Positions 20,763 to 30,625 of a stretch of 64,000 nucleotides of DNA are shown piece after piece; position 1 is the first letter of the stretch; the number at the start of each line of letters is the position of its first letter. The DNA is from Mesostigma viride (Eukaryota > Streptophyta > Mesostigmatophyceae > Mesostigmatales > Mesostigmataceae), in assembly GCA_009746045.1 (NCBI GenBank), contig RPFO01000389.1:1810773-1874772 (forward strand). Reading direction: 5' to 3'. The notes beneath the pieces were generated by a model, which saw only the letters and a program-made list of their open reading frames with translations, had not been told where the DNA came from and ran no database searches. Position numbers and translations under genes: made by a program.

Positions 20763-23700
20763 TCAGTGTTGAACGATGATTTCCGATGCCGACACCGTCA
20801 GGCCCGGCCCACCGCCTGCGAGCGAGAGCTTGTTAAACTGCCCTTCCCAGGAGGGTGAGTAAAACACGGAAACAGTCAGAGTCCCGCGTGAACGAACAGT
20901 AGACGCATCCATGAACTTCACCAAGAGCTCCTCTGGCCAGGGCATGCCTTCCCCGCACGTCACCGCAGGTCTCTTGATGATGAGAAAGTCTCCGCGGGAG
21001 ATAATGCCGGGATTTACGGAAAAAATATGATCCGCAGTCGCAATGGTCCGTGCACCACCGGTGGCATCCGCAGGAGAATTGGAGGCAACTCCAGTAGGAG
21101 GATTGGAGGCAAGCGTGGCAGGCGTGGCAGATGCGGCCGGCAGGCGCTCAGCCTCGCGTCGCGCCCGGTGAATGGCAGTTTGCACCTCATGCCGGCGGTG
21201 GCCTGCATGGCTGATAATTGGGTGCAGCGGCGCTTCCAAAGCACGGGCAGCCCGCATCACCGCCTGATCCCCTGCACTGTGGAGGCAAAAAGGGAGGGGC
21301 TTGTGTTTTTTCTGCTCCCTGCACTCCGTCAGAGCTTGGATCATGCGGTCAAACACCGACGCTTCTTCTTCCACTTGCTCCGGCTCAGCGGGGAAGCCGC
21401 GGATCTCCTCGTTGATCTCTGCTTGCTTTGCATCCGTCATGATGTCTGGAAACACTCGGTTGAGTTTAGAGCAATGACGGCGGATTGCGCGATCGCCATC
21501 CCAATCCGCAAACGCGGCAACACCTGGGCTGCCCTTGGGCGCCTTGGTCGCCTCCATGACTAGCACGCCGCGGAGCTCTTTGCCATCACTCACACGCTTC
21601 GAAGAGACAGTAACCATGTCGCATGGCTCCTCGTTCGGCCCAAGAGGCCTCCAACAGTTGGCGGGCACATCAGCTAACGCCTCTGCCGTGGCAAGTCGGT
21701 AGCGCAAAAAGCAGTCATCACCAACGTCCGCCCCTGCCCCTTCATCGTGATGGCCGAATAGCTCGATATCAAATATCTTGCTGACCGGCCGATGCTCCAC
21801 CACAGGTTGGTTGGTTGACGCGTCCATAACCACGTCAGCAGACTTGACCCAACGCCCAAGATCTGGGTCCATGCAGCCTCGAAGCCACGTTGTGAAGTCC
21901 AGCGCTGCATTGACGAGCTGCAAGCAACAAGCATAGAACAAACAGTTGCAATAAGAGGCGAGTAAGCAAGGTGATTATTGGTTAACTATGGCATGCTAAA
22001 TGACAAAGCCCCCACCTACAAACACGCTCTATATATATAAAATCATGTACCCTATAAATATATGTAGAATGTATGGGTATATATTCTCAGAGAATGATAA
22101 ATCACAGGGGCGAGATTGGCATGCTACATATGGAAAAGAAGAAGAACCCGGAAGAAATTCATAGAATTTTAAAGAAAACCAACCTTGGCAGATGGCGGCA
22201 GTGGGCTTATTGTCGCCATGCTCCCGGATGGGCCTTGCTCGTTGAAGTGTGCAAAGGCACGCGTCAGCCCTTGCAACACATCTTGAAATGTCAGCATGAG
22301 CACCGGTGCGAGATCTGACACGCGGTTCTTCATCCCGTTGTACCACCGGATAAACCAACCAAATCTCTGATCAGCGTCATTATGGGTGTGCCCCGGGGGC
22401 AGGCGGCACACCCTGATGAGAGAAAAGAGACGGCGGTTAATGAGAACCGCTAGAAAGCCCAATAGCTCGCTATTCATGTTGTCCCCACCCCCGTCCACTT
22501 GAAGGACGAGTGTCGTGGCAAGGCCAAACTCGCGGATCTCAGGATTGTGGGACCTTTCCCATGGTCGCTCAACCACCACTTCCAACAATTGGTGTGTGAG
22601 CAGCGTCGCAGTGACACGCCCTGAATTACCAGAAACCTCAGAATTGGCTACCCAAGGCATAATCACCCAGAAGTACGTCCTCACTCCGTGCAAAATCGAG
22701 CAAACCAGCTGGTAGGGTATATGTAGCTTGCGGCTGCTAAGCCACTCTTTCGAGGCGCTGCCCCTGGTTGGAACCGCCGTCTTCATTTTCGCCAGACCAT
22801 CGATGACTATGGAAACAAAATAGTGCTTGGCGCCCTCAAACCTTCGTTGCAGGTAAGCCATCTGTTCCCCATTAAAGAAGTCGGTGTGATCAGCTAACTT
22901 CTCTTTGAAAGCCTCCCACCGGGCCCGGTCAGTGGTCCGATAAGACAAGATGGCATCCTTTAACTTCCGGCAGCGGGAGCACTCACCCATAATTTTCGTG
23001 CGATATTTCTCAATCCGGACTCGCATGCTTACTCTCACTGCTTCAAAAATTGTCCTGAAAAGCGAAATGCTAACTACAGGTGTTCCGTAGTCCTGCTGCT
23101 CTGCAGTGTAGTCCGAGTATAAAGTCTTCTTGCACGGTTGCTCAATGATGCTGGCGCCATCCCGGGGATCCTTCTCAACTGCTGGGCAGAACCAACGCCG
23201 AATCCACAGCTCACAAAGCGCCTTGGCCTCCCCAATCTTGGCAGACAATGACCGGGATACCCCAATGCGCCGTCCAGCAGTGCTACCCAAGCCGGACTCC
23301 AAATCACGATCGCCAGGCAAAGGTCGAGGGCGGGTTGTCTCCTTGACAGCCGCGTGCCACATATTGGGGTTGATATACAAAGCACGGCGGAAAGCGGCTT
23401 CACACATGCGATGCCGAAACGGGGTTGCCGACTCTGGCTGATGCCTGTCAGCTGGGTAAGTAACGTAGCCATCCACTGCGAAAAGGAAGCCCTCGTCTCG
23501 ACTGCGTTTGTGACGCAAGCTCCCCGGAATTTCATCTTCTTTCTGACCCGCTTGGTAAAGCTGGTTCGATATCAAATGTTTCCGATCCGCCTGCTTCGGC
23601 TTGGACCAAAAGTCTGCCCTCATCGCTCTTATCTCCTCGAAATGCACGCTTCGCAAACAATGGCGGCCACACCCACAGTCCCAGTCCCTGCTAAGTGCCG

Positions 23701-23815
23701 CAGCACAGGACGCATCCGTGGTGCATTTCGCTAAGACGGCGGCAGCGCTAAGACGGAGCCCTCGTCTCGCCATGACGAGCAACACGACCACCAGGACAAG
23801 CAGCGAGAATAGCAT
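20763..23815 (-). CDS. Element B gene 1: transposase-like protein resembling the DUF7869 group
   Basis: Two exons join in phase: 23815-22184 (donor AAG|GTTGGT) and 21917-20763 (acceptor TTGCAG), about 929 codons. Exon 2 holds Cys-x2-Cys (GECSRCRKL) and an H...Y region (KLADHTDFFNGEQMAYLQRR). Candidate acidic residues follow: SIVIDGLAKMK, VLQVDGGGDNMNSELL and CRLPPGHTHNDADQRFGWF. This spacing, especially Q-x-D-x6-N and GHTHxDxD, is what I recall for DUF7869-type proteins thought to be RNase H-fold transposases; the link is from memory. The first ATG gives a hydrophobic start. A separate leader exon at 23888-24067 with homology to gene 2 may precede it by an unresolved intron. Expected role: excision and integration of element B. 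Confidence 0.6.
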
Positions 23816-23887
23816 TCAAAAAACCTGCGCCCCCGCATCGGGCTCCATAATGCCCAGGCCCTTCATGGCTTTAGGAACTGCGTAATA

Positions 23888-24067
23888 TTATACGGTCGCT
23901 TGCTTTTTTTTTTTTTCATCATCTACACCTGTCTCCACGGATACAGGGCCTGTATCCATGGTCAGGTTCTCTTGCCCCGGTGGTGCAGGGCCGGGATCCA
24001 TGGTGTCCCTTTCCATCGCTGGTGCTTCCATCGCTTCCATCGCTGGTGCTTCCATCGCTGGTTCATT
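23888..24067 (-). CDS. Possible first exon of element B gene 1
   Basis: The minus-strand frame reads MEAPAMEAMEAPAMERDTMD then PGPAPPGQE...TGPVSVETGVDDEKKKK and stops. It is homologous to the start of gene 2 on the other strand (TMDPGHAPPGQE...TGPVSVTGVD). Its 3' end runs into a poly(A)-like tract and a TAA; a splice to the 23815 frame is not evident. Confidence 0.45.
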   Translation of the reverse strand, partial: NEPAMEAPAMEAMEAPAMERDTMDPGPAPPGQENLTMDTGPVSVETGVDDEKKKKQATV

Positions 24068-24630
24068 ATCATAATTATCATTTACATGTAAAGACAGGGC
24101 ATTCTGGAGTAAAATTTGGTGGTGCAACGGTGCAACGGTGCAACGGTGCAACGGTGCAACGGTGCAACGGCCAGTGATTGGCCCGTTCCTGATTTGCTGA
24201 CATGCAGCCTAGTAAAAATTGGCCGCAAATTCGTCCGGCCGCACGTGGGCACAAGATTTGCGGCCAATTTTTACTAGGCGCATATCACAAAATCAGCAAC
24301 GGGCCAATCACTGGCCGTTGCACCGTTGCACCGTTGCACCGTTGCACCGTTGCACCGTTGCACCGTTGCACCGGCACACCGTGCCACCACCAAATTGTAC
24401 TCCACCGGTGTGCGGCGTGGGACACAACAACAACAACAACAATGGCGGCGTGCCACCACCATTAATTTTGTACTCCGTGCCACCACCATTTGGTCTTTAC
24501 ATGTAGGGGATATCGGAAAGCACCAGCGATGGAAAAGGACGCAGTAGCCCCACCAGACACAATGGATCCCGGCCATGCACCACCGGGGCAAGAGAAGCAG
24601 ACAAATGATACAGGCCCTGTATCCGTGACA
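23930..24630. promoter_or_regulatory. Palindromic bidirectional promoter of element B
   Basis: A large imperfect inverted repeat is centred near 24242. Arms share TTGCGGCCAATTTTTACTAG, ATCAGCAACGGGCCAATCACTGGCC-type sequence, a run of six to seven GTTGCACC units (24121-24170 and 24319-24372, pointing away from the centre), ACCAAATT-TACTCC, CTTTACATGTA and then the leader codons of each gene. CCAAT-like boxes (GGCCAATCA, CGGCCAATTT) occur in both arms. Confidence 0.7.
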
Positions 24631-27323
24631 GGTGTAGATTATGAAGAAAGGAAGAAAATGCAAGCGGCCGTGTATCACAAGGGCGCAGTGAATGAACTTG
24701 AGAGAATACTTGCCTCTGGTGCTTCGGATGATGAAGCCGACCGTGTCACTGGGAAATCTCAGGTAAATTTATGACAGGGGAAATCCGGCTGTTATTTTAC
24801 CAAAGGTATATTACAATAAGTGCAGTTCTTGGCGTTTGGAATCATGACATTGCTTGTGCTATTGCTCTTGAATTGCATTTTACCAAAGGAATATTACAAT
24901 AAGAGCAGTTCTTGGCGTTTGGAATCATGTGACATTGCTTGTGCTATTGCTCTTGAACTGCATTTTACCAAAGGAATATTACAATAAGTGCAGTTCTTGG
25001 CGTTTGGAATCATGACATTGCTTGTGCTATTGCTCTTGAACTGCATTTTACCAAAGGAATATTACAATAAGTGCAGTTCTTGGCGTTTGGAATCATGACA
25101 TTGCTTGTGCTATTGCTCTTGAATTGCAACAGGCACCATCGCAGGACCCAGTTGCGCAGAAGTGCCTCGTCAAGTATCTGGGATATTTGGGGGTGCTCGT
25201 GAAGGGAGCCGGCAGCCTCTCGATTGCATCCCGGGGTGCTACTGCGGCCAAGCCAGTTGTGCTTCACATGCTCGACGTGGGCAAGGGTTTTCCAACCAAC
25301 AGCAGGTTCATCAACGGTATTCCTCAGATAACCGTTCCAGAGCACAACATCACACGAGCTCACAACTTCTACACGCTGTCTGATGAAAAGGATTCCCTGG
25401 CCCAACTAGACACCAAGAGTGACTGGCCTCCGCTGTATGTTTCGTGCAAAAAGGCTGGCTCTCGTAGCACCGCCAAGGTGACGTCGTTCTCCATCGGTGA
25501 CATCTGCAGTCATGCGGATCCTGAGCTAATGCGTGACCTGCGTGCCACTCCCACGGGCAACACTGCTGTGCGGCTTGTCATCCTCGGACTCGCTTGTGTG
25601 AGGGCAGCCAGCACTGGCCATGAGTACCAGTCCTTTGTGGCGTTGGTGCGTCCCATTTACAGCTGCGAGGAAGGAGAATGGAAGGTTACCTCATTCGCCT
25701 CCGGTGAAATCCGTGTAGCGTGGTGCCGACCATATAACTTGACGGTTGACCCTGTCGCCACCGCCGAATTACATTGCAATTCGAGTACTACCTTGGCGGA
25801 TGCCATGGCGGACATCACGTCAGTGTTTACCCGCCAGGAGTCGCGCATCAACCAGTTAAGGAGCGCGACCAACAAGACCACCGGGCAGGGCTATCTTAAT
25901 TGTAAGTATCTCAGATCGGTTTTGCATTGTTGACATTCATACGCTAGAACATGCCATGCGCAATCCAACCGCAGCCGAGCGCAAACCACACTGGCGCATA
26001 TGATCAATGTGCATACTAGAAGACACCATCAGGAGCACTCTATTTGTAAGCACCATAAAACATTAATTTCCAAGTATTGTTGATGTAAAATGTCAATTTC
26101 TGTATGCGTGCATGTTTACAATTCAGGTGCTCGCTGTCGTCCCGCCTGCTCCATCCGATGAAGATGAAGATGAAGATGAAAGCGGGGGCGATGCCAGCTA
26201 TGACCTGGACGATTAAGAGGAGGTGGAGGAGGAGCACAATGATGGGGAAGGGGGGGGTGACGATGGCAGCGAGGAACAAACATCACCCGTCAAGCCCAAG
26301 AAGCGCGCCTTGAAGGCGGCGGGGGGGGGGGTCCAGCGGAGCTTGCGCCCTGCACGCCAGCTTGAATACCAGGGCGGGAAGGCACTGCCGCCTCGCGCAG
26401 GAAAGTCAGCACCGTCCGAGAGTGCGATGCCAGCAGCTCCCCCGGCAGCTCCCCCGGCAGGGTGGCTAGCGCCCCTTACTCAGGGGTTGCAAGCAGCACA
26501 GGCAGCAATCGCAGAGCTGAAGGACTGGGTGGGGTTTCAAGCGAAGCAAGGGAGGAAGAAGGCGCCGCCGTCTGTGGCTATGCAGATCGCTGATTTGAAT
26601 GCAAAGGTTCCCAAGTGCCAATCATCATTGGCAGCGCGTGCAAAGCCGGCTGCCGCCCCAGAGAACCCCGCGACTGCGAAGCTGAAGGAACATGTCAAAT
26701 CCCTGACGGAGAGGGTTGATGCTTTGGAAAGGGAACGAGTGCCATGCACGCCTGTTGAATGTGCTCCAACCTCAAGCCGCGGCACGGAGTTTCACCGGCC
26801 GACCATTCCTGCTGCGCCTCCCACATTGCGGCAACGTGAAGGCTTCACCGGCATGCAGGGGGCAGAATGGCAGCCGGCAAGCCGCGAGCCAGAGCCGCGC
26901 AAGGGCGCACCCGCGATCGATGGGGCAAGGAAGCTGGATTGGCAAGATGAGCCAGAGCCGCGCACGCGCGCACCCGCGATCGATGAGGCAAGGAAGCTGG
27001 ATTGGCAAGATGAATCGCATGGCCTGTACGAGCCTTATGACTCCTATTATATGGCCCACGGTGAGCCCTTGCAGGGCGCTTACCGTTATGCCGCCATGAG
27101 GGAGCCAGATAGGCCACATTATGCTGAGAGACATTATGCAGCAACTCAGCATACTCGTCTCACGACTCACAGCAACTTTGATGATGAACGCATGCGTGCT
27201 CGCAGCGCCCCCGCCCCCCGCCCCCCGCCCACCGCCCCTCCATCGCGGAAAAGGCATCAGTCGTACTCGCAAGATGCAAATGAGCGAGGGGAACCAGTTT
27301 ATTATGGTTCATGTTCATATTGA
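24529..27323 (+). CDS. Element B gene 2: accessory protein of unknown function
   Basis: Exon 1 (24529-24762, donor CAG|GTAAAT) encodes the leader related to gene 1 plus a helical segment. Exon 2 starts at 25133 (AACAG acceptor), joins in phase 0 and runs about 256 codons to a GTAAGT donor at 25902; it is globular-looking (VLHMLDVGKGFPTNSRFING, LVILGLACVRAAS). After a CAG acceptor at 26126 the best frame is acidic (PSDEDEDEDESGG), meets TAA at 26214, and continues as a 367-codon frame with basic KPKKRALK, a coiled coil (LKEHVKSLTERVDALERE), a duplicated RKLDWQDE segment and a Pro/Arg/Tyr-rich end. The exon 2 to 3 phase does not match that frame, so the last part is tentative. No family recognised. 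Position and shared leader suggest a partner or regulator of gene 1. Confidence 0.5.
24793..25130 (+). repeat. Four ~84-bp tandem repeats filling intron 1 of element B gene 2
   Basis: Each copy carries TATTACAATAAGTGCAGTTC, TTGGCGTTTGGAATCATG and TTGCTATTGCTCTTGAA-like sequence. Copies are almost identical. The last one supplies the pyrimidine-rich sequence just before the exon 2 acceptor. Confidence 0.9.
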
Positions 27324-27589
27324 TCGTGTTTGCACCTCTTTGTCAGTTTTCAGCCATTTATTCAGCTTTTTTATGCTGTGATGTATTAGTTGGCGAACAA
27401 AGGAATTGTGGTTGCGATCACGTAGTACTTGCTTCTCCATATGTTACATGTAGGAGACATTGGAGACAATGCTGATAATCAATCAATATTTGTCTCAAGT
27501 AATCATCAATATTTTATTTTGCCACGTGCTTGCATTACTTGCGTAGGAAAAGTCAAAAAATGATGTGTCAAGACATGTCACGGTGGCAC

Positions 27590-28090
27590 GGTGCAACGGT
27601 GCAACGGTGCGACGGTGCAACGGTGCAACGGTGCAACGGTGGCACAGCGGCACCCCACGTTGGGCAGTGCTTGTGGGCAATATAACATTAGTATTGGACG
27701 TTATGTTACCTCGTGACACCATACAGCATCATAAAATGGTAGTTTTATGGTGCAACGGTGCAACGGTGCAACGGTGCAACGGTGCAACGGTGGCACAGTG
27801 GCACCCCACTTTAGGCAGTGCTTGTGGACATTATAACATTAGTATTGGACGTTAGGTTACCTCGTGACACCATACAAAATCATAAAATGGTAGTTTTATG
27901 GTGCAACGGTGCAACGGTGCAACGGTGCAACGGTGCAACGGTGCAACGGTGCAACGGTGGCACAGTGGCACCCCACTTTAGGCAGTGCTTGTGGACATTA
28001 TAACATTAGTATTGGACGTTAGGTTACCTCGTGACACCATACAAAATCATAAAATGGTAGTTTTATGGTGCAACGGTGCAACGGTGTCAA
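27590..28090 (-). repeat. Right subterminal array of GTTGCACC 8-mers in ~150-bp higher-order units
   Basis: Blocks of GGTGCAAC (the complement of the left-end 8-mer), of about 6, 5, 7 and 2 units, alternate with a spacer containing GGCACAGTGGCACCCCACTT, TATAACATTAGTATTGGACG and CCTCGTGACACCATAC. Orientation is inverted relative to the left array. Confidence 0.95.
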
Positions 28091-28353
28091 AACATGATGA
28101 GACACTTACCTCCTAGCTTTGGACCTAAGAGAGGTACAAAATAACAAAGTTGAAAAAAAGTCAAATTGTACTAGTGCTGGAGTACAATTCCAGGTGTGCT
28201 TATTAGGGAAGGGCGGGATGCACGAAGGGTAGGTGGGGGCATGTGGTTGGTCCTTGTCTTTTCACCGCCCAAGCGATGGCGATGTAGCATGCATTATACA
28301 TTTATTCGTGCATTAAAAATCACTTTCCTTACAGGGGCAGCTCACGTAGGTGG

Positions 28354-28565
28354 AACAGTGTTCCAACTCCGGTAGGTGGGACAAATTCAGCAAAGCGGGA
28401 CATGTTCAGGTGTCCCACCTAACTGAAATTATGTCCCACCTTGTTGAATTTGGAAAAACATGGTGTCCCACCTACCGGCATTTGTGATACAGGTCTGTCT
28501 CACCTACCCGAACTTGAAGCTGTGTCCCACCTAACTGTATATTTCTATGTGTCCCACCTTCCTGA
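28354..28565 (+). repeat. Left subterminal repeats of element C
   Basis: About seven copies of a GTCCCACCTAACTGAA-like 16-mer, mostly on the plus strand, spaced 25-45 bases apart. Confidence 0.8.
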
Positions 28566-28842
28566 ATGTAGTGGCTACGCACATATGGGCTCTATGTGTC
28601 ATACTCCTACATATGTTATACATACATGTCCCTATTACTCCTATGGGGCATGCTACCTATTCTGCACGTTTGCTCATGGCGTAGGGACACTTGATCTGTG
28701 TGCAACCGATAATACGCTGGAAATTAAATCAATCAAGTGCAAATATGGTAGTTCTTGCAGATTTGTATGACAACATTGTTATTGTTATATGGTGCATGGG
28801 GGTGGGGTTAGAAACCCCCACCCCCACCCCACTTCACCGCAC

Positions 28843-29118
28843 TTCACCCCACTTCACCCCACTTCACCCCACTTCACCCCACTTCACCCCACTTTACCCC
28901 ACTTCACCCCACTTCACCCCACTTCACCCCACTTCACCCCACTTCACCCCACTTCACCCCACTTCCCACCCCCCACCCCCACCCACCCCCACCCCCCCCC
29001 CCCACCCCCACCCCCACCCCCACCCCACCCCACCCCCACCCCCACCCCACCCCCACCCCACCCCCACCCCCACCCCACCCCCACCCCCACCCCACCCCCA
29101 CCCCACCCCACCCCCACC
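28843..29118 (+). repeat. (ACTTCACCCC)n then (CCCCCA)n
   Basis: Twelve or so 10-bp units to about 28967, then about 150 bases of CCCCCA/CCCCA. The minus strand is therefore runs of four or five G separated by T, a strong G-quadruplex candidate. Open frames across it are repeat artefacts. Confidence 0.95.
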
Positions 29119-29184
29119 ATATAACAACAACATAACAACACCACGATAAGAAATGACATCGTGGTGCAGTCGCCACCGCCGTCA

Positions 29185-29385
29185 TCAAGGAGACAACCTG
29201 CGCAGGCCAGAAATCGGGAGAATTCGGGCAATCATGTACAAGACAACAGGCTCCAGGTCAGCCAAGCGCTCGTACATGCGAAACTTGATGACTGGGTCTG
29301 CAATCGCCATAATCCAAGTGATGCACATGTACAACCACGTCATAACTCGGAAGCTTTGGATTAGGATCATAAAAGATTGACTCAA
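29185..29385 (-). CDS. Weak exon candidate within element C
   Basis: The minus-strand frame has a hydrophobic segment (VMTWLYMCITWIMAIADPV) and DPVIKFRMYERLADLEPVV, and ends near a CGCAG|GTTGTC donor-like site. It could be a downstream exon of the minus-strand gene starting at 38948, now separated by the gypsy insertion. No junction is proven. Confidence 0.2.
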   Translation of the reverse strand: MSQSFMILIQSFRVMTWLYMCITWIMAIADPVIKFRMYERLADLEPVVLYMIARILPISGLRRLSP

Positions 29386-29421
29386 ACAATTACCGTGCTA
29401 GCAAGATGTGGGCAAGAGAAT

Positions 29422-30155
29422 TGTTGCACGGATGCAACATGCCATTTGTGGTATTAAATTATCCGTCCCGGTCGATCGGCGCCGACCGTAATCCGGCGCC
29501 AGTGCCGAGGCCATAGTATAGTTGGCAGCCGAGGCAATCCGTGTGGAAGTAAGTGTAGAAGTTTTGCTGACGAACTCGGCCTTTGCGCCGTAGGCAGACC
29601 TAGCGCCTGAACGGGAGTTACCGGACAGCCAAGTGGCACTGCACATGCGTTATGATGGTACCTACGGACATTTGGATATTTTTCAGGAGAGGCCTCTAGC
29701 CGTACTGGTCTTTAACGTGTTCTAGACGGTTCGAGAAGCCCGTCCCCGCGGACCTCACGTCATGCCTGGTTGGCAGCGCCAGGCGCAGCCACCAACGGGG
29801 ACGAAGGGACAAAATAGGAAGGCACGAGCTATGCCAGCAATCCGGACCTTGTATCGTAATTTACCACGTTGCTCTACAGATTATTTACCATCGCTTAATC
29901 CTGGAGTGTAAATCTCCTGTGGGCTCGAGTGTGAATCCCTCGCCTACTGGGTGTAAGTCTTCCCGCATTGAGTGTTTTAATCTGTGTGGTAACATTGTAA
30001 TATACGAAACCGGTTTTCCGGGTTTGAGCTTATTCGTATTGTGTGACGAGTATTCTTAAGCCACCATCGTGCGCTGTGACGCATAGGAAGTCAAAGGTCT
30101 TTCGCATTCGTTCTCAATCCTTAAGGCGCTATTTTAAATAGCCATACGTGTTAAA
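29422..30155 (+). repeat. Gypsy 5' LTR
   Basis: Starts TGTTGCACGGATGCAACA, a short dyad, and ends GTGTTAAA, so it lacks the usual terminal CA. A TGG-initiated primer-binding candidate (TGGACTCGGAGG) begins at 30157; the tRNA was not identified. Confidence 0.95.
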
Positions 30156-30625
30156 CTGGACTCGGAGGAAACTTTCCTAGTGGCCTCTATCCCGTCCCGT
30201 TTTTCTGTAATCTGATCCGGATCAGCAACGGAATTATATAAGGGCCGGAACCCTTACTAATTCCGCTTGCAGTAATTCATTGTGGGGGTCGGATCCCCAC
30301 AATCCTAACTGCCCATACCCGTTACCCATATTGCGGTTCCTGCATGCCCCAACCTGGCCTTGTCCGGTTGACCTAAGGGATTCGTCCGGAAACGAATCTC
30401 CTTATATTGCGTGCTTTAAACGGAAACGCTTTGTGGGTTGCAATTTCACGCATTAGTTGGCGTCTTGGCCATTGCCCCATACCCTATATCTGGGATACAT
30501 ACTGTCAGCTCCGGCAAGCTGCAGTAATATCTCACGTCCTTTAATTGACGTATTTTTGTGCTTAATTTGTCATCCCGCCAAGGTGACTAGAGGCACATTG
30601 TTCACACTTTACCAGCCACCACGCG
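30156..30625 (+). other. Gypsy 5' leader
   Basis: Untranslated region between the LTR and gag containing the primer-binding site candidate. No other feature seen. Confidence 0.7.

Larger units (their letters stand above)
19124..28199. mobile_element. Element B: two-gene DNA transposon, about 9.1 kb
   Basis: It is bounded by a perfect 19-bp inverted repeat, GCACACCTGGAATTGTACT at 19124-19142 and its complement at 28181-28199. The pairing weakly continues inward (AAATTGTACT against AGTACAATTT). Both flanks are the same minisatellite in the same orientation, as expected for an insertion into that array. Inside are arrays of GTTGCACC pointing inward from each end, a divergent gene pair (minus 23.8-20.2 kb, plus 24.5-27.3 kb) and a central palindromic promoter carrying the same 8-mer. 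Target duplication is not clear: the left flank reads CCCTAG and the right TTATTAGGG. Superfamily not assigned. Confidence 0.7.

Noticed and set aside
19246-28090. CRISPR-like array from regularly spaced short repeats
   Set aside because: The spacers are themselves repeats, the units are 8-mers in tandem, and the genome is eukaryotic with introns; this is a subterminal transposon array.
28691-29231. Pro/His/Thr and Gly/Val/Trp frames
   Set aside because: Products of the ACTTCACCCC and CCCCCA repeats.
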